Source of the DNA: Thiosulfativibrio sp964601165
Lineage (GTDB): Bacteria; Pseudomonadota; Gammaproteobacteria; Thiomicrospirales; Thiomicrospiraceae
Direction of reading: 5' to 3'
Assembly: GCA_964601165.1 (NCBI GenBank)
Contig: CAZRMK010000061.1
Span: 1-11,841 of the forward strand
DNA length: 11,841 nt
In this document: one piece after another, positions 6,699 to 11,841 of the stretch
Position numbering within the stretch: position 1 is the stretch's first letter
How the letters are laid out: each line of letters starts with the position of its first letter
Notes under the pieces: generated by a model
Databases searched by the model: none
What the model was told of the DNA's origin: nothing
What the model saw: only the letters and a program-made list of their open reading frames with translations
Program-made: the position numbers and the translations under genes

Positions 6699-6827
6699 AA
6701 AACTCTTAAATGTTTTTATAAAAGCAGGTAGAGATATCAGCCCTTGTTTTTCGTTGACGTTGAATTGAAAATAAATAGCGACTTCGTGAGAGAAATAGGA
6801 TTATATTTAAGAAGCCTATGATTAAGT

Positions 6828-6980
6828 AAGAACTTAATAACCGAGATTAGAATTTTACTGAGAAAAAATGTGCTACAAGTTTCGTTAAATGCGTTGTAAT
6901 AGCTAGCTATTACGTCAAATTTTACGGGAGTTGTAGTGCTTTTTAGCCAGTAAAAAATAATTGGCGGTTGTTAAGTTCTT
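6828..6980. repeat. Family B hairpin element, copy 1
   Basis: The ends AAGAACTTAATAACCG (6828-6843) and CGGTTGTTAAGTTCTT (6965-6980) are inverted repeats with one mismatch. Complementary patches continue inward (ATTTTACTG against CAGTAAAAAATAA, CTACAA against TTGTAG). The exact middle is a perfect 18-bp palindrome, GTAATAGCTAGCTATTAC (6896-6913). Copy 2 at 10385-10548 shares the terminal ACTTAATAAC block, the TTAAGTTCTTCC(A/T)TAAG right end and the AATAGCTA centre. At 153 bp it lies between the long family A element and rnr. Confidence 0.85.
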
Positions 6981-7027
6981 CCATAAGGAAGTACACAAAA
7001 AACCTTTAAAAAAAGAGCAGGGTTTTA

Positions 7028-7077
7028 GAGAGGTTTTCTTATTAGGTTTGAATGTTTTTACCTATTAAAAACCTCTC
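7028..7077 (+). promoter_or_regulatory. Hairpin in the rnr leader
   Basis: GAGAGGTTTTCTTATTAGGT (7028-7047) pairs, with a two-base bulge, to ACCTATTAAAAACCTCTC (7060-7077) across a 12-base loop. It ends 24 bases ahead of the rnr start codon. The sequence is not repeated elsewhere in the window, unlike the A and B families. A role in rnr mRNA stability or autoregulation is plausible because RNase R acts on structured RNA, but this is inference. An attenuator is less likely because no U-run follows the stem. Confidence 0.55.
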
Positions 7078-7101
7078 AGAATTAAAGAGAAAAGTAATCA
7101 A

Positions 7102-9597
7102 GTGAATGAAGAAAATAAAGTAACAGACCTAGCTGAAAATAGCTTGGAAGCACAAGAAGTTTCAAATACTTCAACAAAAATCATGAATGAAGCAGTCGCA
7201 AGTGAAGAAGCTATAGAAAAAACTGCAGAAAAAACCCCAGAAAAAATTATGACTTCTCCGAAAGAGGATGCTCATGCCAGTCGAGAAGCTGAAAGATATG
7301 TTAATCCTATTCCAAGTAGGGAGTTTATTTTAGAGCTATTAGAGTCAGAGCAGAAGCCTTTACGCCTTAAGCAAGTCGCGCAACTGCTAGAAGTTGATGA
7401 TGATGAGCGTTTTGAAGCGCTTTCCCGTCGATTAAAAGCAATGGTTCGGGATCAGCAAATTATTCGCAACCGTCGCGGATGCTTTGCGGTAATTAAAAAA
7501 ATGGATTTAATTAAAGGTAGGGTTCTGGGTCATGCGGGCGGGTTTGGTTTTGTAATACCAGAAGAAGGCGGGGATGATTTATTCCTGTCTGATGGTGAAA
7601 TGCATAAAGTTTTTCATGGCGATAAAGTCCTTGCATCAGTCGTTGGTTTAGATAGACGCGGTCGTCAAGAAGGTATGATTGTTGAGGTGATTGAACACAC
7701 TCACGAAAAAATCATGGGACGGTTGCACTTTGAGGACAGTTTAGCCTGGGTTCAGCCAAATAACAACCGAATTGCACAGGATATTTTTATTCCAAATGAT
7801 GGCCTTTTGGAGGCGGTAGAAGGGCAAATCGTTTTAGTTGAAATATTGCATAGACCCAATAAACGTACTAGTTCGATAGGTAAAGTTGTTGAAATTATCG
7901 GGGACTACTTGTCTCCAGGAATGGAAATTGACTCAGCCATTCATGCATTTGGAATTCCAAATGAATGGGATGAAAGTTTGACCGAGCAACTTGCGACTAT
8001 TTCCGATGAGTTAATACCTGCAGATTATGAAGGGCGTAAAGATCTTCGTAGTATGAATTTAGTGACCATAGACGGTGAAGATTCTAAAGACTTTGATGAC
8101 GCTGTTTATGCTAAAAAACGTAAGAAAGGTTGGCGCTTAGTGGTGGCGATTGCCGATGTTTCACATTATGTCCCTGCGAACTCTCCTCTTGACCAAGAGG
8201 CTCATAAGCGTGGTAATTCAGTGTATTTTCCGCAACGGGTTATTCCGATGCTGCCAGAAAAATTGTCGAATGGCTTATGTTCTTTAAATCCCCTTGTGGA
8301 CCGTTTATGCATGGTTTGTGATATGTCAATTGACGAAACTGGCAAGCTTGAAAGAACGCAGTTTTATGATGCAGTGATGAATTCTCAAGCTCGCTTAACC
8401 TATAATCAAGTGAATGATATTCTGACAAATGAAGCTAGTGAGCATAGGGAAGCGTTTAAAAATGTTATTCCTGATATTGAAGAGCTGAACTCTCTTTATC
8501 AAGTGTTAAAACTTGCACGAGCAGAGCGTGGTGCATTAGAGTTTGAGACCACAGAAACTCGTATTGTATTTGATGATGAGCGTAAGATTGAAGAAATTGT
8601 ACCGGTAGTACGTAACGATGCTCACAAATTAATTGAAGAGTGTATGTTAATGGCTAATGTGGCGACGGCTCGTTATCTAAAATATCACAAGTTACCCATG
8701 TTATACAGAGTGCATGATCGACCGACTGAGGCAAAGTTAGACAGTCTGAGAACTTTTCTTGGAGATTTTGGAGTTCAATTAGGAGGAAGGGAAGAGCCTA
8801 CCGCTCTTGATTTTGCAGCGGTTGCAGAGGCTGTAAAGGGGCAACCCTATCAACATCTGGTGCAAACAGTATTGTTGAGAAGCATGAAGCAAGCGGTTTA
8901 TTCACCAGATAATAAAGGTCACTTCGGCTTAAATTATGAGCATTATGCTCACTTTACCTCGCCGATTCGTCGTTATCCTGATTTACTAATTCATAGAGCG
9001 ATTCGTTACGTGTGGACAAAGCTTCCTGCTGAAGAATTTTCTTATTCAGAAAGTGAAATGATATCCTTCGGGCAACACTGTTCTGATATGGAGCGTCGTG
9101 CCGATGAAGCTACCCGTGATGCGGTTACTTTCTTGAAATGTGAGTATTTGTCACATCGTTTAGGAGATGAATATGATGCGGTGATTACTGCTGCAACTAA
9201 CTTTGGTTTGTTTGTAGAGTTAGAGCCGTTATATGTTGAAGGTCTGGTACATATCACCGAGTTAGGAGAGGACTATTTCCACTATGATAATGCTCGTCAC
9301 TGTTTAAAAGGCGAGCGAACGGGTAAGGTTTATCGTTTAGGTGATAAAGTAAGGGTTCAAGTTGCCCAAGTAAATTTAGATGATCGTAAAGTTGATTTAA
9401 GATTTATTTCGACAGAAGAAACTGTTGAAGAATCTGGTAATGTAGATGAAGAAAGTTCAGCGACAGAAGAGCCTAAAAAGAAACGTCGTTCACGTAATTA
9501 TCAGCGTAAAGGGCGTGGTAGAAATAATCGTAACCGTTCAAAGTCTTCTGAGTCTGCCGAGTCTTCTGGTAATTCTTCTCCAACGGATTCAAAATGA
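7102..9597 (+). CDS. rnr: Ribonuclease R (3'-5' exoribonuclease)
   Basis: Degrades structured RNA processively from the 3' end in the cytoplasm, in mRNA decay and rRNA/tRNA quality control. It has 831 residues (E. coli 813). Domains: an acidic, low-complexity N-terminal extension (1-65); a winged-helix region (about 70-130); cold-shock domains (about 135-265, with GRVLGHAGGFGFV at 139-151); the RNB catalytic domain (about 310-640) with DGEDSKDFDDA at 324-334, supplying the metal-binding aspartates 324, 330, 332 and 333; HFTSPIRRYPDL (617-628); an S1 domain (about 688-768); and a basic, Ser-rich tail (791-831) expected in RNase R. The chosen start is a GTG with a weak AAAGAGA ribosome site. 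The next in-frame ATG at residue 28 would only trim the disordered extension and remains possible. It is translationally coupled to rlmB. Confidence 0.97.
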   Translation: MNEENKVTDLAENSLEAQEVSNTSTKIMNEAVASEEAIEKTAEKTPEKIMTSPKEDAHASREAERYVNPIPSREFILELLESEQKPLRLKQVAQLLEVDDDERFEALSRRLKAMVRDQQIIRNRRGCFAVIKKMDLIKGRVLGHAGGFGFVIPEEGGDDLFLSDGEMHKVFHGDKVLASVVGLDRRGRQEGMIVEVIEHTHEKIMGRLHFEDSLAWVQPNNNRIAQDIFIPNDGLLEAVEGQIVLVEILHRPNKRTSSIGKVVEIIGDYLSPGMEIDSAIHAFGIPNEWDESLTEQLATISDELIPADYEGRKDLRSMNLVTIDGEDSKDFDDAVYAKKRKKGWRLVVAIADVSHYVPANSPLDQEAHKRGNSVYFPQRVIPMLPEKLSNGLCSLNPLVDRLCMVCDMSIDETGKLERTQFYDAVMNSQARLTYNQVNDILTNEASEHREAFKNVIPDIEELNSLYQVLKLARAERGALEFETTETRIVFDDERKIEEIVPVVRNDAHKLIEECMLMANVATARYLKYHKLPMLYRVHDRPTEAKLDSLRTFLGDFGVQLGGREEPTALDFAAVAEAVKGQPYQHLVQTVLLRSMKQAVYSPDNKGHFGLNYEHYAHFTSPIRRYPDLLIHRAIRYVWTKLPAEEFSYSESEMISFGQHCSDMERRADEATRDAVTFLKCEYLSHRLGDEYDAVITAATNFGLFVELEPLYVEGLVHITELGEDYFHYDNARHCLKGERTGKVYRLGDKVRVQVAQVNLDDRKVDLRFISTEETVEESGNVDEESSATEEPKKKRRSRNYQRKGRGRNNRNRSKSSESAESSGNSSPTDSK

Positions 9598-10334
9598 AGC
9601 AAGAACAAATATTTGGTTTGCATGCGGTAGAAAAATTTTTAAAACAATCTCCCCATCTTATTTATAACTTGGTGTTTGAAAAAGGTCCTATGAACAAGCG
9701 ACAACAAAGCTTGCAGAATCAAGCTAAGAGTCTAGGGGTTAATTGTAGTTTTGAAACCAAAAAATTTTTTAATCGTTATGAAGGTCTTCACCAAGGTGTG
9801 ATTGCTACGGTTGCCAAACAAGCAGATTTAACAGAAGTAGACTTGTTGAGTATTTTTGAGAAAGCAACCAAACCGTTGTTTCTGTTTTTAGATGAAGTGC
9901 AAGACCCCCACAATCTAGGAGCTATTTTAAGAACGGCTGATGCAACGGGAGTAGATGCGGTGATTATCCCAAAGCATAATTCTGTTGGCATGAGTGCAGC
10001 GGTGCGCAAAGTGGCGTCTGGGGCGGCAGAAACGGTGAAGTTAATTGTTGTTAACAATTTATCACGAACCTTAAAAGAAATGCAACAGGCGGGTATGTGG
10101 ATGGTCGGGCTAACAGGAGATACCGAGCAAACAATTTATCAAATGGATTTTAAAGGAGCAACAGGTTTAGTGATGGGGTCTGAAGGTTCAGGGCTACGTA
10201 AACTTACCAGAGAAAACTGTGATTATATTGCATCTGTTCCAATGGTAGGGGCCGTTGAAAGCCTTAATGTCTCTGTTGCTGCGGGAGTAGTGCTGTATGA
10301 GGCTTATCGCCAGCGTTGTTTAGAATCTTATTAA
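9594..10334 (+). CDS. rlmB: 23S rRNA Gm2251 2'-O-methyltransferase
   Basis: A SpoU-family (SPOUT knot) enzyme that methylates the ribose of G2251 in the 23S rRNA peptidyl-transferase loop using S-adenosylmethionine. It has 246 residues (E. coli 243). The N-terminal substrate-binding domain (about 4-80) begins with IFGLHAVE. The SpoU motifs follow: motif 1 with NLGAILRTADATGVDAVI (107-124), motif 2 LVMGSEGSGLRKL (192-204), and motif 3 SLNVSVAAGVVLYEA (223-237). The start codon lies inside the rnr stop (ATGA, 9594-9597), so it is expected to be translated by coupling after rnr. The rnr-rlmB order is common in gammaproteobacteria. A family A palindrome starts 16 bases after its stop. Confidence 0.97.
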   Translation: MKQEQIFGLHAVEKFLKQSPHLIYNLVFEKGPMNKRQQSLQNQAKSLGVNCSFETKKFFNRYEGLHQGVIATVAKQADLTEVDLLSIFEKATKPLFLFLDEVQDPHNLGAILRTADATGVDAVIIPKHNSVGMSAAVRKVASGAAETVKLIVVNNLSRTLKEMQQAGMWMVGLTGDTEQTIYQMDFKGATGLVMGSEGSGLRKLTRENCDYIASVPMVGAVESLNVSVAAGVVLYEAYRQRCLESY

Positions 10335-10350
10335 ATCAGATCTTGTTTTA

Positions 10351-10382
10351 CCTAAATCCTGCAATCACTTGCAGGATTTAGG
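10351..10382. repeat. Family A palindrome after rlmB
   Basis: The left arm reads CCTAAATCCTGCAA and the right arm TTGCAGGATTTAGG, around a central TCAC; the usual G before the centre is a T. It lies in the 3' untranslated region of the rnr-rlmB transcript and ends two bases before family B copy 2 begins, so two different palindromic elements abut here. Confidence 0.92.
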
Positions 10383-10384
10383 CT

Positions 10385-10548
10385 TTAAGGAAAAACTTAA
10401 TAACTGATTGAAATTCTGCGTGGACTTCTAGCCCATCAATTCTAGGCATGTGTTGCAGTCAATAGCTAACTATTACTGCAAAATGATGCCTTGATGCTGA
10501 AAACTTGGCGTTGCCAGAATTTCAATCAGTTATTAAGTTCTTCCTTAA
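10385..10548. repeat. Family B hairpin element, copy 2
   Basis: The terminal 34 bases (10385-10418, starting TTAAGG and containing ACTTAATAACTGATTG) match the complement of 10515-10548 at 33 of 34 positions. The middle is less regular, but the centre pairs again: GGCAT and GCAGTCAATAG (10445-10465) against CTATTACTGC and ATGCC (10470-10490). It shares end and centre sequences with copy 1 at 6828. The right arm overlaps the 3' end of the kinase-Rieske gene and encodes its last eight codons and stop. At 164 bp, the near-perfect arms suggest it is younger or better maintained than copy 1. Confidence 0.9.
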
Positions 10549-11742
10549 GTAAATATTGCCATTTTTTGCAATTCTAATTGGTACTTCTACCAAGAAATCA
10601 TTTATACAAGGGCCTTCAACGCATTCTCCATCTTCAATATTAAAAAAGGCTTCGTGCACAGAACATTTTAGAGTCTTTTTAAATGGATTAACATCAATCT
10701 TATAAGCGTCTGTTAAGGGTACGTCTTGGTGAGGGCAGTTATTTTCATAAGCCTTGATTTCTTCTTCAAATTTAATTAATACTATTTCAAAAGGGTGTTC
10801 GTCTGTTTTAGCAATAAAAGTTTTGGCATTAGTGATTTGTTTTATATTGGCAAGAGGCTGTTTGGCTTTAATTGGAGTAAGTAGATTATCTAATCCACGC
10901 TGTTGGCATTTTCTGGCTGCTAGTTCAGTCCCAGCTTTAACGGCATCTTTAAGGGATAATTCTTGTATTAGTGCATGTATTACCCCAGCATTAAAAGTAT
11001 CTCCAGCAGCTAAAGTATCAATAATTTTGGGTAATTTATGGGCAGGTTGGTGGTGTATTTTGCCAGCAGGCGTCATAAACCATGCTCCTTCTTGCCCCCA
11101 AGTACAAATAAGTGAAGATTTAGGTGCTAGTTGTTTTACATTATTTAGTAATTCTAATGCAGAAGAATATCCTTTTTGTTTGGCATAGTGGTGTGAAAAA
11201 AAAATGACATTAGCCAAAGAAAAAAGTAGCTCAATGTCGGGACGGTTTTTTTCAACCTCTAAAGAGATGGGTTGCTGGGTTAAGAAGGTTTTGGCGATAT
11301 TAAGCATACCTGGTAAGTTATCCATATTTCGAGATTCAAAATGTAGCCAATCAAAATCTTCCACCTCAATTTTAGCAAAATGATCAAAGCTAACTTCTGG
11401 TAAGTTTCGGTAATGAACGATGGTTCGAGAGGCATTTTCTTTATTTAGACTAATATAAGAAGTGGGGGTTTCGCCTTGAATAAAATATTGGATAAATTCA
11501 GTAGAAATTTGCTGGGATTTTAAACTTTTTTCTAAAGTTTTTGCCACTTTATCTTCTCCTAAAGTACAGCAAATAGCAGTCTCATGTTTGAGTTGAGAGA
11601 GAATATAAAGCGTATTTGCAACATTACCTCCTATTTGAGATAGTTTTTGTCTCGCTCTAACTTCAGAATCTTCTTGGGGGTAATTTGGTATTGATAGGAT
11701 AGTATCTAGTACGCAATTTCCTATGCCTAAAATTTTTGCCAT
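10522..11742 (-). CDS. Ketohexokinase-like PfkB kinase fused to a Rieske domain
   Basis: 406 residues from the chosen start. Residues 1 to about 300 form a PfkB-family sugar kinase most like animal ketohexokinase: YPQEDSEVR (21-29), GGNVANT (38-44), SRTIVHYRNLPEVS (105-118), EVEK (162-165), and the anion-hole and catalytic motif DTLAAGDTFNAGV (242-254, base Asp248). Phosphorylation of fructose or a related sugar with ATP is inferred. Residues about 316-398 form a Rieske [2Fe-2S] domain: CPH (336-338), CSVHEAFF (360-367) and GECVEGPC (372-379). The iron ligands Cys336, His338, Cys360 and His363 are all present, so a cluster is likely. No transmembrane segment or signal peptide is seen, so it should be cytoplasmic. 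The last eight residues (399-406) come from family B copy 2. The kinase substrate and the reason for the fusion are unknown; a ferredoxin-like or redox-sensing role for the Rieske part is a guess. Confidence 0.9.
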   Translation of the reverse strand: MAKILGIGNCVLDTILSIPNYPQEDSEVRARQKLSQIGGNVANTLYILSQLKHETAICCTLGEDKVAKTLEKSLKSQQISTEFIQYFIQGETPTSYISLNKENASRTIVHYRNLPEVSFDHFAKIEVEDFDWLHFESRNMDNLPGMLNIAKTFLTQQPISLEVEKNRPDIELLFSLANVIFFSHHYAKQKGYSSALELLNNVKQLAPKSSLICTWGQEGAWFMTPAGKIHHQPAHKLPKIIDTLAAGDTFNAGVIHALIQELSLKDAVKAGTELAARKCQQRGLDNLLTPIKAKQPLANIKQITNAKTFIAKTDEHPFEIVLIKFEEEIKAYENNCPHQDVPLTDAYKIDVNPFKKTLKCSVHEAFFNIEDGECVEGPCINDFLVEVPIRIAKNGNIYLRKNLITD

Positions 11743-11750
11743 GCTAAAGG

Positions 11751-11756
11751 CTCCTT
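11751..11756 (-). promoter_or_regulatory. Ribosome binding site that sets the kinase-Rieske start
   Basis: On the minus strand AAGGAG lies 8 bases before the ATG at 11742, the best-placed Shine-Dalgarno in the window. An in-frame ATG 13 codons further upstream (11781) has only a weak, distant GGAGAAGAG. The 13 extra residues (starting MFGKKQYKKG) precede the conserved PfkB first strand, and the AAGGAG lies within those codons. The shorter start is therefore preferred. Confidence 0.8.
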
Positions 11757-11841
11757 TTTTATATTGTTTTTTGCCAAACATGGGCGTTTTAGGCTCTTCT
11801 CCGCCATTATGACAAAAAAGGGATATTAAAGCACCATTTAA

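Larger units (their letters stand above)
6354..7101. other. Long mltF-rnr intergenic region
   Basis: At 748 bp this is the longest non-coding stretch of the window, and no credible gene is seen in either direction. It contains the mltF leader (6354 to about 6480), a TATAAT at 6498-6503, a complete long family A element (6535-6698), an AT-rich stretch with a TTGACG (6754-6759) that lacks a good -10 partner, a family B hairpin element (6828-6980), and a hairpin just ahead of rnr (7028-7077). About half of the sequence is inverted repeat. Confidence 0.8.

Noticed and set aside
6754..6776. rnr promoter based on TTGACG at 6754
   Set aside because: No -10 hexamer with acceptable similarity lies 16-18 bases downstream (the region reads TAGCGA or AGCGAC).
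1267..10382. CRISPR array made from the repeated palindrome
   Set aside because: Copies are dispersed over about 9 kb between unrelated genes, with irregular spacing and no spacers or cas genes.
6828..10548. Integron attC sites (hairpins with AAC/GTT-type ends)
   Set aside because: The genes between the hairpins are housekeeping genes on both strands, not cassettes. There is no integrase, and the paired core sites do not follow the attC layout.
11743..11781. Upstream ATG of the kinase-Rieske gene (13 extra residues)
   Set aside because: Its ribosome site is poor, the extra residues precede the conserved fold, and a good AAGGAG lies within them at correct spacing for the downstream ATG.
1..11841. 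DNA uptake sequences forming inverted-pair terminators
   Set aside because: Uptake sequences also occur singly and inside genes and are about 10-12 bases. Here the arm is longer, is found only as pairs, and is absent from coding regions.

Overview
The window looks like a chromosomal housekeeping region of an AT-rich gammaproteobacterium. This is judged from protein character: AroC, Ppa, ThiI with a rhodanese tail, MltF, and an rnr-rlmB pair all resemble their E. coli counterparts in length and motif order. I cannot assign an order or genus. There is no tRNA, rRNA, CRISPR array, transposase or phage gene here. All eight genes appear intact.

Layout. aroC (chorismate synthase, +) converges on ppa (inorganic pyrophosphatase, -). 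fbp (class I fructose-1,6-bisphosphatase, -) lies upstream of ppa, with a terminator-like hairpin between them. fbp diverges from thiI (+). thiI overlaps tail-to-tail by 35 bp with mltF (-). A 748-bp non-coding stretch separates the divergent mltF and rnr. rnr and rlmB (+) form a translationally coupled pair with an ATGA overlap. The last gene (-) is an unusual fusion of a ketohexokinase-like PfkB sugar kinase with a C-terminal Rieske [2Fe-2S] domain. The genes serve separate jobs: aromatic synthesis, PPi removal, sugar phosphate metabolism, tRNA thiolation, murein turnover, RNA decay and 23S rRNA methylation. No single pathway links them.

The most striking content is between the genes. A 32-34 bp palindrome (family A; arm CCTAAATCCTGCAAG and its complement) occurs at least once in every intergenic gap that has room for it. 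There are six complete copies, at 1267, 1868, 1967, 2999, 3277 and 10351. In two further places (1-126, cut by the window edge, and 6535-6698) the palindrome is opened and its arms bracket a longer imperfect inverted repeat, giving an element of about 160 bp. Two other hairpin elements of the same size class are present: family B, with two copies (6828-6980 and 10385-10548) sharing terminal and central sequences, and element C (3091-3253). All are non-coding and built as nested inverted repeats, and no mobilising gene is visible. One family B copy supplies the last eight codons and stop of the kinase-Rieske gene. These elements may be non-autonomous mobile repeats, structured RNAs, or both, and they are the best candidates here for something undescribed.
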